The position numbers were made by a program, and so were the translations under genes. A stretch of 64,000 nt of DNA from Mastigias papua. Lineage: Eukaryota > Cnidaria > Scyphozoa > Rhizostomeae > Mastigiidae. The stretch is taken from NCBI GenBank assembly GCA_964019165.1, contig OZ025280.1:14502428-14566427 (forward strand). The letters are read 5' to 3'. Positions 54,801 through 64,000 of this stretch are shown piece by piece; position 1 is the stretch's first letter, and each line of letters starts with the position of its first letter. The notes under the pieces are model-generated. The model saw only the letters and a program-made list of their open reading frames with translations. It did not search any database and was not told the origin of the DNA.

Positions 54801-56680
54801 GTTTTTATGAACTGTGACACTAGATGATTGCTTCATATTTGAAATTGTGGAGAAGATTTGGAAACCAGGTGCAAAGGTTAGATGCCCTATGTGTCAATCT
54901 TAAAGAATAGAAGGTTTATCCCTACATTGTTACATTGTTATCATTGCACCTTTGCCCTTCTTACTCTGGATTCATTGGTGCTGCTTTTTGTCTCCACTTG
55001 CTTTCATTTTGTCAAAGAATGGATATGAATTCCTTCAGATTCCATATGGTAATGAATGCATCTTATATACTTATTTGACCAAATAAGGTAGAAGGAGCTT
55101 GAAAAAATGTTCAAATTCACAGACTATCTCCTATGACTACAAGCTTTTTCCTCAAAATTTTGAAATGTCATGTTGAACATTTGACCAAACCTTATAGGCA
55201 ATCAGTCGACAATATAGTTGAAGCCAATAAGCATTTGTCTATACTGAAGGCACTCATCTTGTGTGCCAGACAGAACATCCCCATCATGGTGGTGATCAAG
55301 CTATTACAGTCAGGAAGACTGTTATAAATTGACTTAGGTCTACATTGGGCAGTCCTACTATGGTGCTAGGAACATACACTCTTCTGTTTTGTTATCCAAG
55401 CAAGTAGAGGTCCTGACTTGCATTATATAATGCAATGTACATACATGAAATGCAGAAAATGAATTTTAATTGAATGGTGGAGCCATCTCATCAAAAGTAC
55501 ATTGATTACTGATTTAGTAAATTATAGTGGGCTTTTAGAGAAAACGAAAGGTTATTAGTTTTATAATTTAAGGTATTAGTGTATGACAGACAATTTCTCT
55601 ATGGTTCCGAAAACTCATGTTTTGACTTGTAATACCCAGTTATGGATCCAGAAAAGTCTGACAGACTTCAGGAGAGCCAATCAATTACTTTCTTTGTTCT
55701 ATGCTGAGCCAACAAAATAGAACAGACATGAGTTTGATATGAAATTTTGAAAGACATTTAGAAAATCAAATTAAGGCTGTCGTGATAACTGTACGCTCAC
55801 TATCGTACTTCAAAGAATGAAGGCTATTGTATGATATAGGAGGATTGCTGGAAGAGAAGCGAATCTCACAAAAATCGTAAATATATGCTACTGGTGAAAA
55901 AATGGGTGTGGCCACCGCACAGCCTTTTGACCACGCCCTTTTACTGATATGTTTCTTGTGCTGTGCGGCAGTCAGTTTTATCTCTGGATCCGCCTCTGGT
56001 AAGTATAACCACTGTTTTCAGTGCTACTAAAAGGTCGTAGTTGCCTTATTGCACAATGTATTACTATCATCTCGATTTCAGTGTCAGATGAAATATATAT
56101 CCCCATCATTACTTCTCTGTAATTGTTCGTGCAACAGTATTGCTTTCTCTTCATTGGCAAAGGATCCACCGGACTTTGCAAGCTGCTTGTTTTTCATGGA
56201 AAGTGTGCCTTCCTCTACATAAACAACCTTGTTTCCAAGCTACCACCTGCTCTCCGTGTCTATGACTGTACTATTTATTTACAGGTCTTTGGAATCTACG
56301 AAAGAACTACCCACACTGGCTACATCACTTTTGTTGATACTAGGGACGCAGCGACTCTGATACCTAGTATACAGGCACACGTTCACCCCAGCACTATTAT
56401 ACACTCTGATGGCTGGGCAGCCTACAATACGTTGGCCCAGTTAGGTTATGTCCATGAGGTCATAATCCATGACCAACAATTTGTGGACCCAGTAACAGGG
56501 GTGCATACACATGGTGTCGAGACGTACTGGTCACATGCCAAACAGAAAACTAAGGCTGTTTATGGCAGTAGGCTACACATGATACCGTCCTATTTGGACG
56601 AATTCATGTGGCGTGAAAGGTATGGGCTAACAGGAGTACATACTTTTGACAATATGCTCGCTGTCTTGGAAGAACATTAG
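51821..56680 (+). CDS. Merlin transposase, four exons, apparently intact
   Basis: Proposed exons: 51821-51910, 52092-52379, 53062-53163, 56285-56680. Donors GTATGT, GTCAGT, GTAAGC and acceptors TTGCAG, CTGTAG, TTACAG; every exon is a multiple of three and the joined frame has no stop, giving about 291 residues. Exon 2 holds a Cys-rich ribbon (RDCTDGYRWRCPRRGC), REGSFAARSHL and a helix-turn-helix (MLNLSEHTVVDWFQYM). Exon 3 holds GGPGHIGEVDES with the first Asp and RRKYDRG; exon 4 holds VFGIYER, IIHSDGWAAYN with the second Asp, FVDPVTGVHTHGVE with the Glu, and RERYG. Order and motifs match the DDE_Tnp_IS1595 family used by Merlin. The weakest donor is GTCAGT of intron 2. Confidence 0.82.
53434..53610. 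repeat. 53-bp tandem repeat, about 3.3 copies
   Basis: Unit starts TCAAAAAATCGAGCGGCATT and ends AGGCGGTACTGTTTGA. Copies begin at about 53434, 53487 and 53540; the third is more diverged and a partial fourth follows. Confidence 0.9.
53611..55960. other. Interior of hAT-like element, no gene recognised
   Basis: AT-rich, no family signature on either strand. A C9 run lies at 54762-54771. Confidence 0.5.
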
Positions 56681-57142
56681 TCTTAACGCGCTACTTTAGA
56701 ACTGTAATAACTTTTCATGTACAGTATTCCTACTTGCCTATTTGTTGATCACAGTATTTAAAGGTGGAGGGTATCTCAACTACACCATCACGAATGGAAT
56801 GAAAGCAGCTAGGCATTGGCACGATTTCCAAAGAGAACAAGGCTGATTTCCTTTCGTGTCTCCAATCCCTAAATTCTTTTGGGAGCTGTCTTTGCCGTCA
56901 TACTTCTAGGTGTGGAATTTTCTACTGGTAAATGTATCTGATGTCCCACCTAGCTACTTTGATAGGCGACTTTATACTGTTGCCTGTTTTCCAAAAAAGT
57001 GTACTCACGGCCTTCCACACTTGATATTAAATGCACATTTCAATAAGTGGGTTTCATAGCACGAAGTACCTGAATCACTCATCTGTATTTAGCTTTATAG
57101 CCCAAGTTACTTTTATTTTTGGTGGATATAGCCCCCGCCCCG
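56681..57142. other. 3' non-coding part of Merlin
   Basis: Between the transposase stop and the right terminal repeat; no gene seen. Confidence 0.5.
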
Positions 57143-57638
57143 AAGTGAATGATGTTCACTTACGTCATAATAGTATGCAGACTTATTTGTATTATGTACA
57201 CGTAAAGAAATAGTTACTCACGCGACTTTGTACAGTATCTACATATGGACGTTAATATTTGTGTGTGTCGTACTTTGGCTCATGTCTCTCATATACCCGT
57301 TTCTTATACATGCACAATACCATGGATTGTACGCCTACCCCCTGACTTCCTTGTGTGAAGTGGTCAAATATCGCGCCAACAATATGAGCAGTCTCATGAG
57401 CAGTCATATGATGAGCACAGGGAGCAACGAGGAGTACACACTTGAAACTACCTGTACGAGATGATCAGTTGAGGGCGCGCCAAAGCTAGAGGGACTTTGA
57501 CAGAAAATCTGAGGTTAAATACTAAATGGTAAGTGGAATACCACATTTTATGCTTTATCTGGACTCAGTGAACGATTTGCCACACGTTGATATGCACTTT
57601 GAGGCAATTTGGCGGTTACCCTAAAGTGCACATCCGCC
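57143..57638 (-). repeat. Right terminal inverted repeat of Merlin
   Basis: Inverse of 51041-51535 with about 25 differences by eye and a few small indels. Confidence 0.92.
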
Positions 57639-58108
57639 GGATACTGTATGCCAAGAGCTGCGTCTTCCAGTGCCCACAATTGGTAAAGTGCACGAGGCCC
57701 TATCGGTTTGGACAAATCGTAGGTCTGGAACACAGCGAGAACTTTTGGCTTTGGTGGGGCTGCTTCAGCATTGTTGCCAAGTATTAGTGCATGCAAGGCC
57801 TTTTTGGCATAGGCTTATCGACAAAGCACATTCTCTCTCTGAACTTCATCACCACATTAACGTATCCACATGGGAACGCGATGCCCTTAAATGGTGGTCT
57901 AAGCGTCTACGATATTGGAACGGTAGAAGTTTATTTTTCCTTCCCACATGGGAATGAGCCCCCGACATGTCTATTACTTCCGATGTGGCAGGTAGTGTGG
58001 GTTTTGCGGCCCTCATGGGCTCATCTTGGTTTGCGGGCAAATGGCCTAGCGAGTCTCACACTTTGAGCATAGCAAAGGACTTGATTCCCATTGTCTTAGC
58101 TGCCCATA
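57639..58108 (+). pseudogene. DIRS/Ngaro RT thumb and RNase H, middle part
   Basis: Continues from the Merlin site: VCQELRLPVPTIGKVHEALS, RSGTQRELLALVGLLQHCCQ, HARPFWHRLIDKAHSLSELH, ALKWWSKRLRYWNGRSLFFL, a TGA near 57955, then RNase H start SVGFAALMGSSWFAGKWPSE and IPIVLAAHI, where the Tigger element begins. Confidence 0.8.
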
Positions 58109-58412
58109 TCCAGTCAACTCTCGCCTTATGGACACCCCAATATAACGGACACCCCCTATTACGGACACAAAAAAATCCCTGACTGAAAATACAAAGAAAT
58201 GACTGAACGTAAGTCTCGCTATAACGGACTCTCGCTATTACGGAAATGCGGACACTACGTGTGGTCCCATTTGAACATTTAAAATATTTAACTCGTGATA
58301 GAACGGACACATGCTGAATATAACTGTCAGATTAAGTGTTACTACTTAAGTGTCGATCGTAAGCATCCAGTGTACAATCTATTTCCGCAGAATTTTAGCC
58401 GTGTGTTGATTT

Positions 58413-58850
58413 TTAGCAACAGATTTGCGTTTTCCAGGTGGTCGTTTCAATGACTCCTCGGTTGATATCCCTTCTGATTCTAAATGCAACGCCTTTTGTT
58501 GCAGTCTCACTGCTCTTGATCAGGATATAGAGTCTCTCTAAGAAATCTGCTTTCCCATAAAATTTAAACATAACTGGAATCTCGAGTCCCAATCCAGCCC
58601 CTCTGTTTACTTGCTTGCCACAAATAACTGTAACCCCACTGTTGTATTCTCGTTTCAAAAAAGAAGAAACAATTTGAGATAATCAAAAGGGGATGTGCCC
58701 AACAAGTCACCCATTTTCTTCAATAAGTACCACAGCATTTCTGTCTCTACCATTTTCTGGTTCACATTGAAGCGCCAACACTTTACCAATCTCTGGACTG
58801 AATGGTGACCTCTCAACCACGAGCAATACATCCTAAAGTGTGCGTTCTGC
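58413..58850 (-). pseudogene. HIRAN-like accessory gene of Tigger B
   Basis: One continuous - strand frame, entered after an acceptor-like CACACTTTAG near 58833, reads VLLVVERSPFSPEIGKVLAL, EPENGRDRNAVVLIEENG, a TGA, LVGHIPF, a TGA, LSQIVSSFLKREY, then GKQVNRGAGLGLEIPVMFKF and a helical tail ending at 58413. The FxPxIG.VL, NxxDxxAV, VGHIP, GLEIP order is that of a HIRAN domain. Both TGA codons stand where arginine would fit. Divergent from the transposase (about 330 bp between starts), as in Tigger A. Upstream exons were not found. Confidence 0.6.
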
Positions 58851-59183
58851 TCTTGACGTAGCATGAATCTTTGATTAAATTCGGGCTTAGCTTTATGCTT
58901 TGAAAAGGTCTGTGTGTCTCATATGTCTGCGGTGCAGGGTTGCTAACTTCAAGTTACGACCAACAGCCTAGTCTGTTTTCAGACACACTTGTATTTGCGC
59001 ACTGTTTACAAATAGGAGTGTCAGAGAAGTAAACATGTCAGGACATGTCAGGACAATGTTGACATGTCAGTGGCATTGCCGGATTTCAAACTATGATCAC
59101 TATTGACCGAGTAAAACCATCACAACGAAGCACGGACAATTGTTGCTAAGTTGTACCGAGCTAACTTTTCATACAATCTTGCC

Positions 59184-60804
59184 ATGCCTAAACAGAAGTC
59201 AGCCAAAAGAGCAAGGAATGAATTGTCCTTGGACAAGAAATTCCACATTGTTGAAGAATATGAAAGTACTAATAGTTATTTAGGAATAAGAAAATTAGCC
59301 GAGAAATACATGTGTGGAAAGACGCAAATAAGCAACATCATCAAAAACAAGGTATCAGTAAGAGAACAATATGAAAAAGGACTTCCTCAAGGAAAGACAC
59401 GAAACCATACCTCTCAGTTTTCAGATTTAAACGATGCTGTCTGGGAGTGGTATAAAAACAAGAATGATCAACTAATTCCAGTTGATGGTCCAATGATCCA
59501 GGAATTTGCATCTCAAGTTGCCAAAACGCTAGGTTACATTGATTTCAAAGCCTCAAGTGGTTGGTTGACAAGATTCAAAGAACAACACAATCTTTCACAA
59601 CACAAAGTTTGCGGAGAATCTGCTGATGTTGCAGTGGATACAGTGAAGTCTTGGAAAGAGCGGCTTGGCTCAATCATTTCTGGTTATGAAATGCAAGACA
59701 TTTGGACCTTAGATGATACTGGCTTCATCTATCGTGCTCTTCCAGACAAAAGCATTTTTGCCAAATCAAAGAAATGTAAAGGTGGTAAGAAATCCAAAGA
59801 ACGTCTGACTGTTGCCCTGATGACCTCTGCAACTGGAGAAAAGAAGAAACCACTAGTTATCGGAAAGTATGCCAATCCAAGGTGCTTGAATAATGTCCAC
59901 AGAGAGGACCTTCCTTGTCACTATTACAGCCAAAAAAATGCATGGATGACCTCCAACATTCTGCATAAGATCTTGAGTCAAGTTAACAGGGAATGTAAAG
60001 CGAAAAAGATCAATGTTGTTGTTTCTCGACTCAGCTGGTTGCCATCCGTATGATTTGAAGGGACGCTACTCGAACGTCAAGCTCGTGTTTTTTCCTGTAC
60101 ATTGCACATCTGAGTTGCAACCTCTTGATCTCAGCATTATTCAAAACTTCAAAGGTCATTATAGAAAGCTTTTGCTATGCTTCATCATCACAATGACCTC
60201 AAGTGAAAGGACCACCTCAGAGATCAGCAAATCACTCAATGTATTACAGGCAATGAAGTGGGTGGGGGAAGCATGGCATAATGTTAAGGTGACAACCATC
60301 AGTAAGTGGTTCAATTCTGGGGGAATTTCCAGCAATACACTGATATAAGACGAGGAGGCAGATCCCTTCAGTGACCTCGATGACATTGATGAAGATCTCG
60401 AAAATCTAAGTAAAGAAGTTTCACACGAAACCACCATCACTCCATATACATACCTGCTATCAGATACCGAGCTGCCTATATGCTACTGCATGGATAATGA
60501 AAAGGAACTGCTAGATTCTTTAGTGATTACTTGGCAAGTGGAAGTGGTTATATCAGATGATAATGATGATGATGATGATGATGATAATGATGATCATGAT
60601 ATACATGAAGTCACTCCGACCACCAGCTTGAAGAGCTATCACGATGTTGCAAGGTCGGTGAGAGACATAGAAGTTTTTCTCATCCAGTGTGGTCTTGCAA
60701 CGACAGCAAGTGAATTCGCATGCCTCAGTAGTAAAGTTGCAGCACATGCAGTGAAAAAGCAAACACACCAGACGACACTTGAAGAGTACTGTTTACAACA
60801 ATAA
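59184..60804 (+). pseudogene. Tigger/pogo transposase (frameshift and stop)
   Basis: ATG 59184. N-terminal CENP-B-type DNA-binding domain: LDKKFHIVEEYE, LGIRKLAEKYMCGKTQISNI, then a second helix-turn-helix part (FKASSGWLTRFKEQHNLSQH). DDE_1 core: WTLDDTGFIYRALP (first Asp), KKKPLVIGKYANPR, after a one-base shift at about 60020 LFLDSAGCHP (second Asp), CTSELQPLDLSIIQNFK (third Asp). A TAA at 60346-60348 is followed in the same frame by DEEADPFSDLDDIDEDLENL and a long acidic tail with a GAT repeat (60557-60600), ending at 60804. Two simple lesions; otherwise full length. Confidence 0.88.
60557..60600. repeat. (GAT)n repeat coding for poly-Asp
   Basis: About 14 GAT/AAT codons in the acidic tail of the Tigger B transposase. 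Confidence 0.9.
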
Positions 60805-61018
60805 AACTACAAACTACAAAATGATACAAAATTTATAAACTCCAGCACTACAAATCTCTGTTAAAAAAATTGCACAATTGCTATTGATTAAAAAAACTTA
60901 ATACTTTTTCAACCAATGCATTAGTGAGTTTTTTCTCATCCAGCTATTACGGACTCTCGTTATTGCGGACGCAACATTTTGGTCCTGATGGTGTCTGTAA
61001 TAATGAGAGTCGACTGTA

Positions 61019-61300
61019 TAGGGTCACAAGTGGTCAAGGAAGCGTATTCTATTTAAGTGCGATAATCAAGCTGTTGTCAGCTGTCTAAAGTATGGTAGCT
61101 GCAAGGAGCATCATTTGGCCTTCCTGCTTCACGAGTTAGCTATTAAAGCAAGTACCTCTTCGTTTACATACTCTGCGGTTCATATTCCAGGCCGTCGTAA
61201 TCAACAGGCTGATGCACTATCACTTTTTATTTTCAGACATTCTTTGAAGATGTCCCCAATGCGGCTACGACCTCAGTGCAGGTGCCAGACGCACTGCTGA
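61019..61300 (+). pseudogene. DIRS/Ngaro RNase H, last part
   Basis: After the Tigger element: HKWSRKRILFKCDNQAVVSC, LAFLLHELAIKASTSSFTYS, VHIPGRRNQQADALS. CDNQAVV and HIPG..N..ADALS are RNase H motifs of DIRS elements. Frame differs by one base from the part before the Tigger. Confidence 0.8.
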
Positions 61301-61319
61301 AACAACTTGTTGTCCCCCC

Positions 61320-62303
61320 TTGGACCAAAAATGGCAGGAGTTGCTAGGTTCAGCCTTTGCAGTTAACACTCACAGGACTTACTCTTCGGCTCAAAACCAA
61401 TTCCATCACTTTTGCCAGCATAATAACTTCCTTCATGCAAATGGCTCTCTTTGCCCTACTTCAGAGCTGACTCTTTTGCACTTTTTGGGAAGGATGAGTG
61501 CTACCTGTCAGGCATCTACAGTAAAAGTTTACCTGGCAGCTATTAGAGCCCTGCACATTATGCATGGCTTCCAGGACCCCTTGACTACTCAGACACGGAT
61601 TCCCCTTGTAATCAGAGGTCTACAGAGTAAGAAAAGTATCGTTCAGAGACCACAGAAAAGTCCGATTACTGCTCTTATTTTGCATACCCACAAAGTGCAA
61701 CTTGACTTATCAAAGTTTGAAGGTATAATGCTATGGGCTGCATTTTGCACTGCTTTCTTTGGCTTTTTATGGGCAGCAGAGTTCACGTGCCAACACAATA
61801 CGTTTTCACCTCAGGATAATTTGTCAGTATTGAGTGTATCTCTTGATAAGCATCCAGTTCCTGATACAGTGTTTATTCGCATTAAGAAATCTAAAATGGA
61901 TCAGTTTTTCAAGGGTTGCTCTATAGTGCTGGCTCACTCGGATTTTGCCAGCTGCCCTGTTGCAGCACTAATGTCCTACCTTAGGAAGCGGGATGGTGAT
62001 TCTGGGCCACTTTTCCGCTTCGCCGATAGGTCTCCTCTCACACGGGACAAGCTGAATTCGAGGCTATAACAACAGTTGATTACAGCTGCGGGTTGGCAAG
62101 GCTGTTATACTTTGCAAAGTTTCCATATCGGTGCTGCAACTATAGCTGCATCTCTGGGATTCTTGGATTATTTAAGTAAAGCCTTGGGACAATGGTCTAG
62201 CAAGGCCTATAAGGTTTATATTAGGTCGCCACAGCAATGTCTTCATTTGGCTTCCAGGTGTTTAGCCACTGCAAACTCGTTTGGCACAAGTACAGCTTTC
62301 TAG
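61320..62303 (+). pseudogene. DIRS/Ngaro tyrosine recombinase with altered active site
   Basis: Integrase of the element. Core-binding part: VNTHRTYSSAQNQFHHFCQ, ELTLLHFLGRMSATCQASTV, YLAAIRALHIMHGF. Catalytic part: FFGFLWAAEF, where related proteins have FLR.(G/S)EF, so the first catalytic Arg is Trp; IRIKKSKMDQFFKGCSI; YLRKRDGDSGPLF. After a TAA at 62067-62069 the frame continues LQSFHIGAATIAASLG, where HSFRIGAAT is expected (His to Gln, Arg to His), and KALGQWSSKAYKVYIRSP, which keeps the Tyr. Three of the catalytic residues are changed, so it cannot act. Confidence 0.85.
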
Positions 62304-63095
62304 TGTAGATAAGCTTTAGCAAATTTGTTATGTTTTCATCTCTTGTATGAGTTAGTGAAGGTTGTGGCTCCACCTATATACATGTAGTCATTATTGAGCC
62401 CACCTATAGTTTAAAACAAATGTCCATCGTGATTGTTATTGTTATTCTTGCTTACCCCTTACAGTAGTTGCATGATTCTTAATATAACTTTTTACCACGA
62501 TTTCACATCCACGGAGATTAAGTAGACAGAATTTGGTGGTGCACTACTTTGGGTTTTCAAACCCCCTCCAATGTAAACCTCGTTAGAAAATGTCCCCTGA
62601 ATTTTAGTCAACCGCTAGTCCTCTTTAAGTGTTCCTATGGTATTTTAGTCTCTTTCGATATATTTGCTTTAAGGGCTAATTTGGCACTTGCTAAGAAGAA
62701 GATTTCTAATGCTGATTTACATGTATTTTAGTTGTGTTCTACATTTTGCTAAGATCTAGTCCAATGTAGTTCCTATTAAACGTGCATTTTTTATTAGTGG
62801 TATATTAGATTACCTTTGCTGTTCATTTCATTTGGACTAGGGATCGGCCACCATTTGTACAGCTATGCGTTTACACGCCGATATAGATTTAAAACAAAAA
62901 TGTTAGAGTAACATAGATATATAAATGAATTAAGAGCACATTAAGTAATGCCGCAATCACTTGAGTTCTCTTGTGGTGGCCGCATTATAGCTGGAAACCT
63001 ATATAAGTATCCTGTTGTTTTTATGTTCTGCCAGGTTAGCTTTGGCCTCTTGGTTTCTAATAATAGTTTTCTCTGCATATAGAGTATAGTTCTTG
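62304..63095. other. 3' region of DIRS element, no gene
   Basis: AT-rich, follows the recombinase. No signature. Confidence 0.5.
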
Positions 63096-63099
63096 CTAC

Positions 63100-63445
63100 T
63101 TTGGCCGCTAAATTGGGTTACTATTTTTGGCCAGATTTCATTTGGCCACGTTCTTCTTACATTTTTTGGGCACTTTGTTTTTTGCCACAGTCTTACATTT
63201 TGGCCATGTAAGTTGGCCCCGTTCGTACATTTTGTGGCCACGTTCTGTCATTTTGGCCTCGTTATTTGGCCATGTTCATGCATATTTTGGCCATGTTTTC
63301 TGTTGACCGCATTCTTTCATTCTGGCCACATTATTCAGCCATGTTCATACATTTTGGCCATGTTAGTTTTGGCCACGTTCTTTCATTTTGGCCACGTTAT
63401 TTGGCCACGTTTATGCATTTTTGGCCATGTTACTTTTGGCCACAG
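63100..63445. repeat. Degenerate array of TTTTGGCCA(C/T)GTT
   Basis: About fifteen to twenty spaced copies of a TTTTGGCCAYGTT word, often preceded by CATT and followed by CTTTCAT or TATGCAT. Spacing of 17-30 bases is irregular. It lies between the recombinase gene and the A2 repeat. Confidence 0.85.
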
Positions 63446-63777
63446 TTTGTTCGAGTTTCCACGGCTTGTCTCTGCGCTATGCTGGCCCTGCTTCCATCCT
63501 ATTCCTGGCTCACTGTTGTTTTTCTGTATTTCTTTCCTTTGTTTTACTTTCTGCTTGTCCCCTCATTCAGATAGCCCCCCTAGGACCCTTTCTGCAGATT
63601 TACGGTACACAAGGGTAGGAAGCCTATAGCGGTGCTTGGTGGGGGAACGCACGTCAGTGTTCTGTGGCCTGAAATTTATACTTTCCCTGAGCCAATCACT
63701 GAAGTTAAAAGGGTACATTGTTCAGGCAAGGTGGGCAATACACAATCGCCCATTTTCCTGGAACTTAGTAGGCATTA

Positions 63778-63965
63778 AATGAGGGTTAGACTTGTTTAAC
63801 CCTAGTTAATGACGCAAGTGCAAGGGGTATGGTACGGGTATCACCATAGCCAGGTCCCCTAGGCATCATGGGATGCAAAGGAATGAGTTGCCATAAGAGT
63901 CATACCCCAAGCTAGAAGGGCGCATTTGAGTAAAGGAAAGGTAATATGAGATTTATCGCACTCCC
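63778..63965 (+). repeat. A2 repeat of the DIRS/Ngaro element
   Basis: Direct copy of 48601-48785 downstream of the recombinase. Sequence after it up to 64000 differs from that after A1, as expected for split repeats. Confidence 0.85.
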
Positions 63966-64000
63966 ACCCTCCCACACCACCATTCTATAGGCTCTGTTCT

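Larger units (their letters stand above)
53169..55996. mobile_element. Non-autonomous hAT-like element in Merlin intron 3
   Basis: 15-bp inverted ends CAGAGGCGGATCCAG at 53169-53183 and 55982-55996. GTAAG stands directly before and directly after, so the duplication visible is 5 bp (hAT usually makes 8, so part may have diverged). CTGTGCGGCAGTCA appears near both ends in direct orientation. No transposase recognised inside; a 53-bp tandem repeat lies at 53434-53610. Confidence 0.7.
51041..57638 (+). mobile_element. Merlin DNA transposon (6.6 kb) with long terminal inverted repeats
   Basis: Inverted repeats of about 495 bp (51041-51535 and 57143-57638) start GGTGGATGTGCACTTTAGGG and GGCGGATGTGCACTTTAGGG and are roughly 95 percent alike by eye. 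The 8-bp duplication GGATACTG and an ISXO2/IS1595-type transposase identify Merlin. A hAT-like element sits in its third intron. Confidence 0.93.
58109..61018. mobile_element. pogo/Tigger element B with HIRAN-like partner
   Basis: Ends read (TC)CAGTCAACTCTCGCCTTATG left and (TA)CAGTCGACTCTCATTATTAC inverted right, next to TA at 58107-58108 and 61019-61020. Subterminal words ACTCTCG(C/T)TAT(A/T)(A/G)CGGA recur at both ends. Contains a Tigger transposase (+) and a divergent HIRAN-like gene (-). It splits the DIRS RNase H. Confidence 0.85.
48598..64000 (+). mobile_element. DIRS/Ngaro-type tyrosine-recombinase retroelement
   Basis: A repeat of about 185 bp beginning AAATGAGGGTTAGACTTG stands at 48601-48785 and again, in the same orientation, at 63778-63965, the A1 and A2 parts of split direct repeats. 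Between them lie ORF1, reverse transcriptase-RNase H, and a tyrosine recombinase, interrupted by a Merlin and a Tigger element. No methyltransferase-like domain is seen between RNase H and recombinase, pointing to Ngaro. The right end (B2 repeat) may lie outside the window. Confidence 0.85.

Noticed and set aside
63093..63629. Long + strand open frames (178 aa and others) rich in Phe, Trp, Pro and His
   Set aside because: They are read-throughs of the TTTTGGCCAYGTT array in several frames at once; no domain signature.

Overview
This 64 kb window is eukaryotic and consists almost entirely of transposable elements nested inside one another. I could not recognise a single convincing host gene. 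The presence of introns with GT...AG sites, PIF/Harbinger elements with Myb/SANT or MADF partner genes, ISL2EU (THAP transposase plus YqaJ nuclease), Merlin, pogo/Tigger, a hAT-like element, DIRS/Ngaro tyrosine-recombinase retroelements, a Penelope-like element, Ty3/gypsy, a LINE and a Polinton scrap fits an early-branching or marine invertebrate such as a sponge or cnidarian. That assignment is an inference from element content and AT-rich composition, not something the sequence proves.

Layout. 1-2820: Harbinger element with transposase (+) and a two-exon SANT partner (-). 3179-3283: (TA)n. 3317-8901: almost complete Ty3/gypsy element on the - strand with two LTRs and GATT target duplications. 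9001-13873: decayed Harbinger transposase whose apparent intron carries a MADF partner gene on the opposite strand, itself split by a Tigger element (9820-12830, TA duplication). 15943-16720: gag-like remnant. 17189-18230, 19800-20640, 22520-22741, 22978-23478 and 25466-25640: transposase or partner-gene remnants. 25831-29470: two tandem truncated DIRS-like copies. 29460-31975: LINE (-). 31983-32255: Polinton-type integrase tail. 32448-41132: an ISL2EU element carrying a Penelope element (34136-36239) and a Harbinger element (38120-40984) that split it. 41133-48590: scrambled second gypsy element split by another Harbinger (42254-46231) with an uninterrupted transposase. 48598-64000: DIRS/Ngaro element whose reverse transcriptase is split by a Merlin element (51041-57638), which itself contains a hAT-like insertion (53169-55996), and whose RNase H is split by a second Tigger element (58109-61018).

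How genes work together. Every well-preserved Harbinger here has a DDE transposase facing, in convergent orientation, a SANT-like DNA-binding protein, the known two-protein system of this superfamily. ISL2EU likewise pairs a THAP-DDE transposase with a SWIM-YqaJ nuclease. The least expected pairing is in the two Tigger/pogo elements: each has, divergently transcribed from the transposase, a gene with a HIRAN-like segment. The two transposases differ clearly, yet the partner and its position are the same, which suggests a two-gene pogo lineage with a HIRAN accessory protein. This is the best candidate for an undescribed system in the window.

Decay state. Most genes carry frameshifts or stops, several of them TGA codons where an arginine CGA is expected, suggesting CpG decay. 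Exceptions that still read through are the Harbinger transposase at 44676-45977, the Harbinger transposase at 212-1294, and the Merlin transposase when four exons are joined.
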